Counted from the first letter of the stretch, positions 53,442-62,592 are shown. The stretch is DNA of 64,000 bases from Stutzerimonas stutzeri (GCF_018138085.1 NZ_CP073105.1:4836001-4900000), one strand, 5' to 3'. The notes: generated by a model from the letters alone, not told the origin. Numbers and translations are program-made.

Positions 53442-54218
53442 CTAGCGTTTGGACAACGGCCCCATGATGCCATTCAACGCCTCGGGACGAGGCGCGCCCT
53501 GATGCTGCTGCAGACGCCCTTGCTCATCTAGGTAATAGATAGCCGGGGTGGCCGAGGCGCCCATTTCGCCCATCAGGGTGAGGTTCGCCTCAAGCTGTTC
53601 ATTCACCTCGGGCGCGATACGCTTGATGGCCTTGAGCGTGCTGGCCTTGCCCGCGGCCTCGTGCTCATTGAGCGCCGCCTCAGGGTCCTTCGCGGCCAGC
53701 AGTGCCGCGGATTTACCGGCGCTGTCCGGGCGCAGCATGCCGACCATCACGTGGCGAAGCTGAACGTCACCCGCTTCGACCCAGGGCCGCGCCTGTTTCC
53801 AGAACATATTGCAGAACGGGCAGTTCGGGTCGGAAAACATGTAGATAACCCGTGGCGCCTCAGCCGCGCCGTCAGCAATCCAGGTGCTGCTTTCGAGCCG
53901 CTGCCACATCTCGCTGCTCATCGGCTCATACACAAGCTTTTCCAGCGGTGCCTTGGTCAGGTCTTCGCCAGCGGAATCCAGCAAACTGCCGACCACGACA
54001 TGATCACCGTCCGGTGTCAGATACAGCGCAATGCCCTGTCCGTTGTAACGCGCTGCGTAGCCCTTTAATCCTCCCGGCGCGTCGAAACTGCCGACCACTT
54101 TGGCTCCGCGCGCTTCAATGGCCTGAACCGCGGGAGGCAGCGTTTCGGCCAGCGCCCAGGGCGTCGGCAGTAAGGCGAGCGTTGAGATAAAAAACGAAAG
54201 TGAACGTACCGGTTTCAT
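53442..54218 (-). CDS. dsbG: thiol:disulfide interchange protein DsbG
   Basis: This 258-residue periplasmic oxidoreductase has a signal peptide, an N-terminal DsbC/G-type dimerisation domain and a thioredoxin domain with the active site DPNCPFCNMFW and a cis-proline in SATPAIYY. It protects single cysteines or isomerises disulfides and is kept reduced by DsbD. It is third in the dsbD-dsbE-dsbG operon; its ATG overlaps the previous stop (ATGA). Confidence 0.9.
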   Translation of the reverse strand: MKPVRSLSFFISTLALLPTPWALAETLPPAVQAIEARGAKVVGSFDAPGGLKGYAARYNGQGIALYLTPDGDHVVVGSLLDSAGEDLTKAPLEKLVYEPMSSEMWQRLESSTWIADGAAEAPRVIYMFSDPNCPFCNMFWKQARPWVEAGDVQLRHVMVGMLRPDSAGKSAALLAAKDPEAALNEHEAAGKASTLKAIKRIAPEVNEQLEANLTLMGEMGASATPAIYYLDEQGRLQQHQGAPRPEALNGIMGPLSKR

Positions 54219-55030
54219 GGCTGGGTTTTGACCTCTAGTTGCTCAAGGGCGCGCGCCAGGCTGGCACGGGACAGTTCACCGAGATGGCTGCCAACTTGGC
54301 GTCCCTCGGCGTCATAAAAAAGCGTGGTGGGCAGCGACGCAGACCCTACGTGCTGGCCCAGACGACCGCCGGTGTCGAGCAGAACGTTTTCCAGACCGAG
54401 CCCTTCGGCTTCGAGGAAGTCGGCGATCAATCGCTCGCCCTCGCCCTGGTTGACGAAAAGAAAGGTCACGTCGGTGTTTTCTTGTTGCGCCTGCGCAAGG
54501 ACCGGCATTTCACGCCGGCAGGGCGGGCACCAAGTGGCCCACAGGTTGACCACCAGCGGCTTGCCAACGTAATCCTGCAAGGCGACGGGTTTACCCCGGT
54601 TGTCCCGCAGGCCCATCTCAGGCAGTCGCGTGCCCTGCTCGAACGCGTGCAACGCAAAGGTCCCGAACCCCCAGCTGAGCACACCCACCAGCACCGCTGC
54701 GCCCAGCGGTCGGCGCAGCCCGCTGTCGCGCCAGGCCAGCCAGGAACCCAACAGAACGGCCACCAGCAAGCCCGGCCAGGCAATAAAACCGCCGTCACGT
54801 ATGTCGATCACGCGCCAGGGCTCATCTCGGAAATGCTCGACGTACACCAGCACGAAGGCCAGCCGCGCGACCAGTAGCGCCACCAGCAGCAGCCTGAAGA
54901 GCTGTTGTTCCGGATTCCGCTCGCTGCGCCGCCCAACCCACCAGCCGGTCAGCATCGCTATAAACAGGCTCACCAGCATCAGCACATGTGGGACGGCAAG
55001 CGCCAATGGCCCCAGGTTGATCGTCAGCAT
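54215..55030 (-). CDS. dsbE: membrane-anchored TlpA/DsbE-like thioredoxin with N-terminal multi-helix domain
   Basis: This 271-residue protein has an unusual layout. Roughly the first 125 residues form four membrane helices resembling part of prolipoprotein diacylglyceryl transferase (LARLAFVLVYVEHFRDEPW, IDIRDGGFIAWPGLL). A periplasmic TlpA thioredoxin follows with LWATWCPPCRREM. Pseudomonads have this fused form in the dsbDEG operon. It likely takes electrons from DsbD and reduces periplasmic targets. The start overlaps the dsbD stop as TGATG, with GGAG upstream. Confidence 0.85.
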   Translation of the reverse strand: MLTINLGPLALAVPHVLMLVSLFIAMLTGWWVGRRSERNPEQQLFRLLLVALLVARLAFVLVYVEHFRDEPWRVIDIRDGGFIAWPGLLVAVLLGSWLAWRDSGLRRPLGAAVLVGVLSWGFGTFALHAFEQGTRLPEMGLRDNRGKPVALQDYVGKPLVVNLWATWCPPCRREMPVLAQAQQENTDVTFLFVNQGEGERLIADFLEAEGLGLENVLLDTGGRLGQHVGSASLPTTLFYDAEGRQVGSHLGELSRASLARALEQLEVKTQP

Positions 55031-56775
55031 CAGCCACGCTCCATTGTCTGGTTCCATCTGTTCAGAAACTGATTCGCATCGACCTCGCCGGTGATGCGCT
55101 GGGTTCGCCGCTCTTCCCCGTCCGGGCCGATGAAGAGCAGCGTCGGCGGCCCCATGACCTGATAGCGGTTCAGCAGCTCGCGACTGGCGGGATCGGTCTG
55201 CGTCACGTCCGGCCGCAGAATCCGCACGCCGGTGAGCGCTGCCTGCACCTGGGCGTCACCGAACACCTCCTTTTCCATGACCTTGCAGGACACGCACCAG
55301 TCGGCGTAGTAGTCCACCAGCACCCACTGGCCCGCGGCCCTGGCGGCAGCAAGCTCACGATCAAGGTCGGCCGGCTCGCTGAAGCCGACAAATCCGTGGG
55401 CAGGCTCAGCACCTTGCGAGGACGCAACGCCGCCTGTGAATACACCGAGCGGCCGCATGACATCCTGTGCGCCGCCAGCCGCTCCGAGCAGCAGCGCTAC
55501 GCCCCAGACGCCGGCCAGCGACGCCACCGCGCGGCTGAGCGCCTGATGCCGCACCAGTTCCCGCGACAGGTGCAGCAGCCCGCTGGCACCCACAACCAGC
55601 AGCGCGCCCCACAGCCCTACCCAGAGCGGGTCGGACAACAGCGGACGAAGCACGTAGAGGGCGGCGACCAGAAATAGGAAACCGAAGGAAACCTTGACGC
55701 GATCCATCCACGGCCCAGGCTTGGGCAGGAAGCGATTGCCCACCGTCACCAGCAGCACCAGTGGCGTACCGATCCCCAGGCCCAGCGCGAACAGCACCAG
55801 GCCACCGTTCACGGCGTCGCCGCTTTGGGCGATGTACAGCAGCGCCGCGGCCAGCGGTGCAGTCATGCAGGGGCCCACCAGCAGCCCGGACAACACGCCC
55901 AACGCGCTGGCCCCGGCGAGGCTGCCGCCCCGGCGCTTGCGGCCGGCCTGCTCCAGCCGATCACGCAGGCCCGCCGGCAGTTGCAGTTCGAAGAAGCCGA
56001 ACATAGGTAAGGACAGCAGCACGAACAGGCCAGCGAAACTTGCGATCAGCCACGGCTGCATCAGCCATCCCTGCAGATTCGCACCCAGTAGCGCCGCCAC
56101 CACTCCGAGGGCGGCGTAAACCAGCGCCATGCTGAATACGTAGGCCCCAGCCAGCGCCATGCCGCGGCGAGGCCCGGCCTGGCTACCCACGACGATGCCG
56201 GCCAGGATGGGCAGCATCGGCAGCGAACAGGGTGCAAAGGCAAGCAGCAGGCCGAGTCCGAAGAAGATCAGCAGGCTCCAGCCCAGCGACTGCTGCTGTA
56301 GCCCGCTGGCCAGGGCCTGGTCGTCGGCCTGAACCGGCATGGACGGAGGGGTGCTGCTGCCGCCCAGCTCTACCGTGCGGCTTTGCGGCGGATAGCACAG
56401 GCCGGCATCGGCGCAGCCTTGCCAGCCGAGTTCAAGCGACGCGAGATCCGCATCGGGGAGCTGCACTTCCAGGCTGTCGCGATAGATTCGCGAATCACCA
56501 AAATACTCGTCATGGTACGGCTCGCCAGGCGGCAACTGGGGCTCGTTCCCCGGTGGCAGCCCTGCGAATCGCAGGCGCTCCTTGTAGAGGTAATAGCCGG
56601 GCGCAATATCCCAGCGCAGCACGGCGCCGCCAGCGTCAGGCTGCTCGACGTGCAGCGTGAACGCTTCATCCACGGGCAGAAAGTCCTGCTGCTTCTGACC
56701 GAAGGTGAACGGCGAAGCGTTCGCCAGCTGCACAGACCATAGGCAGCAGGCCAGAAAGATAAAAAGCGCTCGCAT
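55030..56775 (-). CDS. dsbD: thiol:disulfide interchange protein DsbD
   Basis: This 581-residue inner-membrane electron conduit has a signal peptide, an N-terminal periplasmic domain with paired cysteines (GCADAGLCYPP), eight helices holding the cysteines of FAPCSLPML and LVGPCMTAPLAAALLY, and a C-terminal thioredoxin domain with YADWCVSCKVMEKEVF. It carries electrons from cytoplasmic thioredoxin to DsbE/DsbG. It is the first gene of the operon, divergent from a two-component system; the direct repeat GATTAA-N5-GATTAA lies 47-63 bases before its start. Confidence 0.93.
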   Translation of the reverse strand: MRALFIFLACCLWSVQLANASPFTFGQKQQDFLPVDEAFTLHVEQPDAGGAVLRWDIAPGYYLYKERLRFAGLPPGNEPQLPPGEPYHDEYFGDSRIYRDSLEVQLPDADLASLELGWQGCADAGLCYPPQSRTVELGGSSTPPSMPVQADDQALASGLQQQSLGWSLLIFFGLGLLLAFAPCSLPMLPILAGIVVGSQAGPRRGMALAGAYVFSMALVYAALGVVAALLGANLQGWLMQPWLIASFAGLFVLLSLPMFGFFELQLPAGLRDRLEQAGRKRRGGSLAGASALGVLSGLLVGPCMTAPLAAALLYIAQSGDAVNGGLVLFALGLGIGTPLVLLVTVGNRFLPKPGPWMDRVKVSFGFLFLVAALYVLRPLLSDPLWVGLWGALLVVGASGLLHLSRELVRHQALSRAVASLAGVWGVALLLGAAGGAQDVMRPLGVFTGGVASSQGAEPAHGFVGFSEPADLDRELAAARAAGQWVLVDYYADWCVSCKVMEKEVFGDAQVQAALTGVRILRPDVTQTDPASRELLNRYQVMGPPTLLFIGPDGEERRTQRITGEVDANQFLNRWNQTMERG

Positions 56776-56821
56776 GCACAACACCCGATTACCAGATTCG
56801 ACGGCGAGCTTGCCGACTCGG

Positions 56822-56838
56822 GATTAAGAGGCGATTAA
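56822..56838. promoter_or_regulatory. direct-repeat operator for the DsbR-like regulator
   Basis: GATTAA-GAGGC-GATTAA is a tandem repeat with 11 bp period, the layout bound by OmpR-type regulators of the QseB/PmrA/CreB group. It lies between dsbD and the response regulator gene, so both directions could be controlled. A third related half-site, GTTAAT, appears near 56915. Confidence 0.65.
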
Positions 56839-56963
56839 CGAGGCCTGGACACAACCTGTAAGGCCGAGCGACGTTGAGGCGCGAGCAACTCGGCGTACCA
56901 TCTGCTAACGCGCCGTTAATCCAGGCGGACGATACTGACTGCTGCCTATCAAGCGATTCCCAC

Positions 56964-57659
56964 ATGCACGTACTGCTGACAGAAGACAACGCACTGATCG
57001 CCAGTGGCATCGTCGCCGGGCTAGAAGCCCAGGGCTTCAGCGTGGCCCATGCCGCTACGGCCGGGCAGGCCGACTCGCTGCTGCGCACAGCCAGCTTCGA
57101 CCTGATGGTTCTCGATCTGGGTCTGCCTGACGAAGACGGCCTGCGCTTTCTGCAGCGCCTGCGCCGCCGCGGCCTCGAGCTGCCTGTGCTGATCCTGACC
57201 GCCCGGGATGCGGTAACCGAGCGGGTCTCCGGGCTTCAGGCGGGCGCTGACGACTACCTCGTCAAACCCTTCGACCTGCGTGAGCTCGCTGCCCGCCTGC
57301 ATGCCCTACTGCGCCGCGCTGCCGGGCGGGCAACGCAGATGATCGAACACGGCCCGCTAAGCTACGATCCCGCCGCCTGTGCGGCCTTCATGGCAGGCGA
57401 ACCCGTGGACCTGTCGCGCCGTGAACAGGCGCTGCTCCAGGCGCTACTGCAGAACCCCGGCCGCGTGCTATCGGCCGAGCAGCTCAAGGACGCCGTGTAC
57501 GGACTGGGCGATGACGTCGAAAGCAACGCCCTGAATGTCCATATCCACCATCTTCGCCGCAAGCTGGGTAACGGCATCGTCGAAACCGTCAGAGGGATCG
57601 GTTATCGCCTGGGCCCGGCCGGCCATGCGTCGGCGTCCACCGAGGCACCCGACCCATGA
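56964..57659 (+). CDS. dsbR: OmpR-family response regulator, DsbR-like
   Basis: This 231-residue regulator has a receiver (HVLLTEDNALIASGIV, phosphoacceptor in DLMVLDLGLPDEDG, DDYLVKPFDL) and a winged-helix output domain (EPVDLSRREQALLQALLQNPGRVLSAEQL, NALNVHIHHLRRKLG). It is divergent from the dsbD operon and coupled to the kinase gene by ATGA. The arrangement matches DsbRS of P. aeruginosa, reported to activate dsbDEG in response to copper. The name is given on synteny; the ribosome site is weak. Confidence 0.82.
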   Translation: MHVLLTEDNALIASGIVAGLEAQGFSVAHAATAGQADSLLRTASFDLMVLDLGLPDEDGLRFLQRLRRRGLELPVLILTARDAVTERVSGLQAGADDYLVKPFDLRELAARLHALLRRAAGRATQMIEHGPLSYDPAACAAFMAGEPVDLSRREQALLQALLQNPGRVLSAEQLKDAVYGLGDDVESNALNVHIHHLRRKLGNGIVETVRGIGYRLGPAGHASASTEAPDP

Positions 57660-58990
57660 GCTTGCGCCTGCGCCTGACCCTTACCCTCGGCTCGGCCTTC
57701 GTGCTGCTCTGGGCGCTGGCCGCGACCTGGATGCTCTTCGATGTTCGCAATCAGTTGATGCAGTCCCTCGATCAGCGCCTTGCTGCGTCGGCGCGGATGG
57801 TTGCGGGTCTGTTGGTGCAACTGCCGCAACCGCAACTGGGCGAAGGCGGTATCACCCGGCTGAGTGCGGAACAGCTTGGCATCGAAAACGGCCTGGCCTG
57901 CCAGATCAGCTCCTTGCGGGGTGAAATCCTGGCGCGCAGCCATGCGGCGCCAGACAGCACGCTCGACGCTCAGCGCACCGGCTTTCACGACCAGATGATT
58001 GGCGATACCGCCTGGCGTAGTTTCACCTTCATCCAGAACGGCATGCGCATCACCACGGCCGATCGCCTTGACGAGCGCACCGCACTCCAGCGCTCGGTGC
58101 TCCTGGCCGCGGCACTGCCGGTGTTCGTCGCGTTGCTGGGCAGCCTGATCGTGTTGTGGATCGGAATCGGCAACGGCCTTGCGCCACTCAGACGCATCCG
58201 CACGGCCCTGGCGCAGCGCAGCGCCGACTCGGTAGAGCCGTTGCACATCGAGCGACTGCCGCGAGAGCTGACGCCCCTGGTCGAAACCCAGAACCAGCTG
58301 TTCGCGCGGATCGCGCACATGCTCGAACGCGAACGTCGGCTCACCGATGACGCCGCCCATGAACTGCGCAGCCCGCTGACCGCCATCAAGACCCACCTGC
58401 AGGTCGCGGCCATGACCGAGGGCGATACCGCGAAACGGGCATTGGCCCAGGCCGAGGTCGGCACGGATCGCCTGCACCGGATCCTCGAACAGCTGCTCAT
58501 GCTGGCGCGGGTCGAAGGTCGCGTGTCCTTCAATGACGGCCTCAGCTGCACGGCCCTCGACGTCGCGCAGCTGGCGATCGCTGACGCCAGTCAGCAGCCC
58601 GGGCCGCACATCGAGCTGTGCGGGGCGCAAGATGTCTGCCCTCACCCACTGGCGATGCCGCCCACCCTGGCGGTCGCGGCGTTGCGCAACCTGCTCGACA
58701 ATGCCCGCCGCCATACCCGGCACGGCACAGCCATCCGCTTGACGCTCTCACAGCTGGATGAACGCCGGGTTCGCTTCAGCGTGCAGGATCACGGCCCGGC
58801 CATCCCGCCGGAAATGCTCGAGCGTCTGACGGAGCGCTTCTGGCGCAGCGGCGAAGGTGAAGGCAGTGGTCTGGGCCTGTCCATCGTCAAGGCGATCGCC
58901 GAGCGCTGTGCCTGCGATCTGCGTTTCGAGCCGCAGGCGGACGGCCTCATCGTCGAGTTGGTGGTCAGCCTGCAGGCTCCCGCTCCCTGA
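57656..58990 (+). CDS. dsbS: sensor histidine kinase, DsbS-like
   Basis: This 444-residue membrane kinase has two transmembrane helices (about residues 8-28 and 145-168) around a periplasmic sensor of some 115 residues. HAMP-like and HisKA parts follow (TDDAAHELRSPLTAIKTHLQ) and an ATPase domain (LRNLLDNARRHTRHG, DHGPAIPPEM, GEGSGLGLSIVKA). The sensor has a single cysteine, Cys82 (ENGLACQISS); as I recall, a cysteine at this position of P. aeruginosa DsbS was linked to copper(I) sensing. Copper stress as signal is inferred from that similarity. Confidence 0.83.
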   Translation: MSLRLRLTLTLGSAFVLLWALAATWMLFDVRNQLMQSLDQRLAASARMVAGLLVQLPQPQLGEGGITRLSAEQLGIENGLACQISSLRGEILARSHAAPDSTLDAQRTGFHDQMIGDTAWRSFTFIQNGMRITTADRLDERTALQRSVLLAAALPVFVALLGSLIVLWIGIGNGLAPLRRIRTALAQRSADSVEPLHIERLPRELTPLVETQNQLFARIAHMLERERRLTDDAAHELRSPLTAIKTHLQVAAMTEGDTAKRALAQAEVGTDRLHRILEQLLMLARVEGRVSFNDGLSCTALDVAQLAIADASQQPGPHIELCGAQDVCPHPLAMPPTLAVAALRNLLDNARRHTRHGTAIRLTLSQLDERRVRFSVQDHGPAIPPEMLERLTERFWRSGEGEGSGLGLSIVKAIAERCACDLRFEPQADGLIVELVVSLQAPAP

Positions 58991-59079
58991 AGACGGCACC
59001 TCGATAACCTGAACGTCCAGCCACGCACACCGTCCGAATAGCTGACTGAGCAATCCGTTAACCATCGTCGGAGGTGGCA

Positions 59080-60468
59080 ATGCTTGTTTTCGAACCTGTT
59101 TATACAGACGGCCTGGCGCAGATTTCCTATCTGGTCGGCGACAGCAAGGCCGCGGTAGCCGCGGTCATCGACCCACGCCGCGACATCGATATCTACCTGC
59201 AAATGGCCAAGGCGCGAGGCCTGCGAATCGCCTACGCCATCGAAACACATATCCATGCCGACTTCGTGTCCGGCGCCCAGGCGCTGGCGAAGCGCACCGG
59301 GGCACAGATCATCGGCGGTCGCGCGGATAACTACGAGTTCGAGCTTCGCCAGGTCAGCGGTGGCGAGACGATAGAGCTCGGGCAGGCCACGCTGCAGGTC
59401 ATGCACACGCCCGGGCATACGCCTGAACATATCTCCCTGCAGCTGTTCGACGCCCAGCAGGGCGACCAGCCGATCGCGCTGTTTACCGGCGATACCCTGT
59501 TCAACCTGGACGTCGGGCGCCCCGACCTGCTGGGCGAAGGCAGCGAACGAAAGCTGGCCGGCGCGCTGTACCACACACTTTTCGATCACTACCTGCCCCT
59601 TGGCGACAGGATTGAAATCTACCCCTGCCACGGCGCCGGCTCGGCCTGCGGCAAGTCTATCGGCGACCGTCGCCACTCCACGCTCGGCAGCGAGCGTCTC
59701 TTCAACCCCGCGTTGCGCGAGCAGCGGAGCGAGGACGCGTTCATCGATTGGCTACTGGCGGACATGCCGGAACCACCCCGTCACTACGCGCGCCTGAAAA
59801 AACTGAACTTGCGCCCAGCGGTGCAGATAGAAGGCCCTGCCCTGCCGCCGCCCCTCGCCCCGTCCGACTTCGAGGCACTGGCCGCGCACGACATGCAGGT
59901 TGTGGACGTCCGCTCGATCCTCGCGTTTGGCGGCGGGCACGTGCCCGGGGCGGTCAACATCGCCCTGCGCAACGAGTTCGTGAACTGGGCGGGCCGGATG
60001 CTCGACGACGCTCGCCCGATCCTGCTGGTGGGCGAATCGGCCGACGATGTCCACCAGGCTGTCACCCAGCTCTACCGGATAGGCCTGGACGATATTCGCG
60101 GCTATCTGCGCAACGGCATGACGGACTGGCAGAACGCGGCGCTACCGCTGAACAGGCTTCAGGAATGGACGGTTCATGAACTGAATGCACGTCGTGAAGC
60201 GCCCGATGTACAGGTGCTGGATGTACGCAGCCCCCAAGAGGTTGCGGCGGGTCGGGTGCCTGGCGCCAGGCACATCTTCGTCGCGCACCTCGCCGACCGG
60301 CTCAACGAGCTGGATCCGGACAAGACCACCGTCACCTACTGCGGATCCGGCTATCGCGCCTCCATCGCTGCCAGCATCCTCAAGAAAGCCGGCTTTCGTG
60401 ATGTGGCCAATGTCCCCGGTTCCTGGATGGCCTGGAAGGCGGCAAACCTGCCGGTCCAGGAAGGCTAA
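59080..60468 (+). CDS. persulfide dioxygenase-rhodanese fusion
   Basis: This 462-residue protein has an N-terminal metallo-beta-lactamase domain (about 1-250) with IETHIHADFVSGAQALAKR, HTPGHTPEHI and FTGDTLFNLDVGRPDL, typical of persulfide dioxygenases, and two rhodanese domains. The first (about 265-350) has LLVGESADD in place of the active-site loop and lacks the catalytic cysteine. The second (about 360-455) has VTYCGSGYRAS with it. It would oxidise persulfide to sulfite and combine sulfite with sulfane sulfur to thiosulfate, which TsdA could use. GGAGGTG precedes the ATG. Confidence 0.88.
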   Translation: MLVFEPVYTDGLAQISYLVGDSKAAVAAVIDPRRDIDIYLQMAKARGLRIAYAIETHIHADFVSGAQALAKRTGAQIIGGRADNYEFELRQVSGGETIELGQATLQVMHTPGHTPEHISLQLFDAQQGDQPIALFTGDTLFNLDVGRPDLLGEGSERKLAGALYHTLFDHYLPLGDRIEIYPCHGAGSACGKSIGDRRHSTLGSERLFNPALREQRSEDAFIDWLLADMPEPPRHYARLKKLNLRPAVQIEGPALPPPLAPSDFEALAAHDMQVVDVRSILAFGGGHVPGAVNIALRNEFVNWAGRMLDDARPILLVGESADDVHQAVTQLYRIGLDDIRGYLRNGMTDWQNAALPLNRLQEWTVHELNARREAPDVQVLDVRSPQEVAAGRVPGARHIFVAHLADRLNELDPDKTTVTYCGSGYRASIAASILKKAGFRDVANVPGSWMAWKAANLPVQEG

Positions 60469-60489
60469 GGTCTTATCCGGTCGCGCGGC

Positions 60490-60513
60490 GCAGGTGTCTG
60501 GCTTGCCACCTGC
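60490..60513. terminator. hairpin between convergent genes
   Basis: GCAGGTG and CACCTGC pair around ten bases, midway between the convergent fusion gene and the TauE/SafE gene. There is no T-run, so its strength is unclear. Confidence 0.4.
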
Positions 60514-60523
60514 GGGTGCGCGA

Positions 60524-61306
60524 TCAGAAGGCGACTTGAAGCAGCAAGGCCGACGCGGCAACAGCCGCGACCAATCCGAAGCCCCGCTGCAGCAGGCGCC
60601 CGTCCAGGCGAGAGGAAACCGTGCGGCCGGCGAACATCCCGAGCACGGCACCGGCCGAGAATGGCAGCGCCACTGCCCACTGGATGCCACCCGTCAGCGC
60701 GGCGGACAACACGCCGCTGACCGACACCAGGCCGATGACCGCCAACGACGTGGCGGCAATCGAACGCATCGGCAGATCACTGAAGCGACTGAGCGCCGGC
60801 ACCAGCACGAACCCGCCGCCGACCCCCAGCAAGCCGGAGAGGAAACCGGCCAAGGTGCCGGAGGCGGCGACGGTCGCTGCACAGCGTGAGGTCCAGTGAA
60901 AGCGGCCCGTCTGCGGGTTCAGCCGACAGGGCACGGCTCTCGGGGTCGTGTCATCGCTCGGCGGGCGCCTGAATGCCCTGAAGGCGACCCAGAACATCAC
61001 CAGCGCAAACACCACGGCAAGCACATCGTGCGCTACCCGCGCGGCCACCCAGAGGCCGACGGGCGCGAGCAACACGCCACAGCAGGCCATCAGGGCCGCC
61101 GCCTTGTACCGGACAATGCCGTCCCTCAGACCAATCACTGCCCCGACCCAGGCCGCGAATCCGACCGCCATCAACCCGATTGGCGCGGCCTGATGCAGCT
61201 CGAGCCCGACCACGAAGATCAGCAACGGCACGGTGAGGATGCCGCCGCCGGCACCGGTCAGCGCCAGGACGAGGCCGACCAATAGCCCAAGCCCGATCTC
61301 AACCAT
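60524..61306 (-). CDS. TauE/SafE-family sulfite/sulfur-compound exporter
   Basis: This 260-residue inner-membrane protein has about eight helices and the two family repeats, GLVLALTGAGGGILTVPLLIF and FLSGLLGVGGGFVLVPAL. Members move sulfite, sulfoacetate or similar anions. It is the last gene of a leftward group headed by a persulfide-sensing repressor, so export of sulfite made by the dioxygenases is plausible. GGAG precedes the ATG. Confidence 0.85.
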   Translation of the reverse strand: MVEIGLGLLVGLVLALTGAGGGILTVPLLIFVVGLELHQAAPIGLMAVGFAAWVGAVIGLRDGIVRYKAAALMACCGVLLAPVGLWVAARVAHDVLAVVFALVMFWVAFRAFRRPPSDDTTPRAVPCRLNPQTGRFHWTSRCAATVAASGTLAGFLSGLLGVGGGFVLVPALSRFSDLPMRSIAATSLAVIGLVSVSGVLSAALTGGIQWAVALPFSAGAVLGMFAGRTVSSRLDGRLLQRGFGLVAAVAASALLLQVAF

Positions 61307-61360
61307 CGTTGCGCTCCGGAAGCCTTGGATCACCTTTCGATTTAGAGCGACTGCAACCTA

Positions 61361-61786
61361 TCACTGCGGCTTCCCTGAGAAGCGTGTCTGCAACTCGTAG
61401 AGCGCCATACCCGCCAACATGGCGAGGACAAAGATCAAGGGTTCGCTCCGACCACTCAAAAGCGTCGCGACCGCCGGACCCGGACAATAGCCAGCCAGCC
61501 CCCATCCCGCTCCGAATGCCAGGCTGCCCAGTACAAGAGGGCGATCGATCCGGGTGGCGGTGGGCATTCGCATGATATCTCCCAGCACCGCCCGGGACCG
61601 TTTGGAGGCGAAATAGAACCCGACACTGGCGACCGCAATCGCACCGCCCATAACGAACGCGAGCGAGGGGTCCCACGGCCCGGCCAGATCGAGAAAGGCG
61701 ATCACTTTGGACGGATCGGCCATCCCTGACAGGATCAGGCCAAGGCCGAAAACCAGCCCCGCTACAAAGGCGCTCAGCAATTTCAT
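61361..61786 (-). CDS. YeeE/YedE-family half transporter (DUF6691/PmpB-like)
   Basis: This 141-residue membrane protein with four helices has VFGLGLILSGMADPSKVIAFLD and GLAGYCPGPAVATL, a conserved cysteine signature of sulfur-moving YeeE/YedE proteins. It forms a pair with the next gene, as in PmpAB, believed to import sulfur-containing ions such as thiosulfate or polysulfide. Confidence 0.85.
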   Translation of the reverse strand: MKLLSAFVAGLVFGLGLILSGMADPSKVIAFLDLAGPWDPSLAFVMGGAIAVASVGFYFASKRSRAVLGDIMRMPTATRIDRPLVLGSLAFGAGWGLAGYCPGPAVATLLSGRSEPLIFVLAMLAGMALYELQTRFSGKPQ

Positions 61787-61795
61787 GGCAACTCC

Positions 61796-62227
61796 TCAGC
61801 CCAGCAGGTGGCGGATGACGAACACGGTTAGAAAGCCGCTGGCCATGAACGCGGCCGTCGCGACCAGCGAGCGCGGCGACCGTCGCGACAACCCGCAGAC
61901 GCCATGCCCGCTCGTACAACCGGAGCCATACCGCGTGCCGATCCCGACCAACACACCAGCCGCGATCAGCGTCAAGGTGCTCGCCTCTACTTCGATGTCT
62001 GGTTGCTCGAACGCGGCCTGAAACAGCACCGGCGCGATCACCAGCCCGGCAATGAATGCAACACGCCAGAGCACATCGCCTTTGCCTGGCCGCAGCAAGC
62101 CGCCGATCACGCCGCTGATGCCCGCGATTCTCCCGCTCAACAGGATAAATAAGGTCGCAGCAAGACCGATCAGCGCGCCCCCTGCGAGCGAGGACCACGG
62201 TGTGAAATGTGCCCAGTCAATCGTCAT
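61796..62227 (-). CDS. YeeE/YedE-family half transporter (PmpA-like)
   Basis: This 143-residue membrane protein has four helices and the signature [21 protein letters not shown], with two cysteines likely to relay sulfur. It lies nine bases before its partner half and overlaps the regulator gene by four bases, so it is co-expressed with the persulfide sensor. Confidence 0.87.
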   Translation of the reverse strand: MTIDWAHFTPWSSLAGGALIGLAATLFILLSGRIAGISGVIGGLLRPGKGDVLWRVAFIAGLVIAPVLFQAAFEQPDIEVEASTLTLIAAGVLVGIGTRYGSGCTSGHGVCGLSRRSPRSLVATAAFMASGFLTVFVIRHLLG

Positions 62228-62562
62228 GCCGAGGGTTCCTCGCGTTCGGGATGCTGACAGTAAAGCCGGTAAAGCACCTGCATAACCTCCATCGCTTGAG
62301 GGCTGGCGATGCTGTAATGCACTTGCTTGCCCTCGCGTCGGGTGCTGACCAAGCCGTTATGGCGCAGCACCGTGAGCTGCTGCGACAGGGTCGGCTGCAC
62401 AATGCCCGTCGCACTGGCGAGGTCACCCACGCAGTGCTCGCCCTGGGTCAGCTGGCAGAGCAACAACAGGCGGTCGGGGTTGCCGAGCACTTTCAGCAAG
62501 CCGCAGGCGTCCGCGGCACTGCGACGAAGCGTTTCGATATCGATTTCTGCCATGTGGGCCAT
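62224..62562 (-). CDS. ArsR-family persulfide-sensing repressor (BigR/SqrR type)
   Basis: This 112-residue winged-helix repressor keeps both redox cysteines of BigR/SqrR: one in [11 protein letters not shown] and one in [12 protein letters not shown]. The DNA-recognition helix is [18 protein letters not shown]. In that family persulfide or polysulfide links the cysteines by a sulfur bridge and releases DNA. A third cysteine (EHCVGDL) is extra. Two starts (62562 or 62553) are equally possible and have poor ribosome sites. It lies between the divergent sulfur operons next to an AT-rich palindrome. Confidence 0.85.
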   Translation of the reverse strand: MAHMAEIDIETLRRSAADACGLLKVLGNPDRLLLLCQLTQGEHCVGDLASATGIVQPTLSQQLTVLRHNGLVSTRREGKQVHYSIASPQAMEVMQVLYRLYCQHPEREEPSA

Positions 62563-62592
62563 TTTGTTCAGGTGGGTCAGGTGGATTTGACA

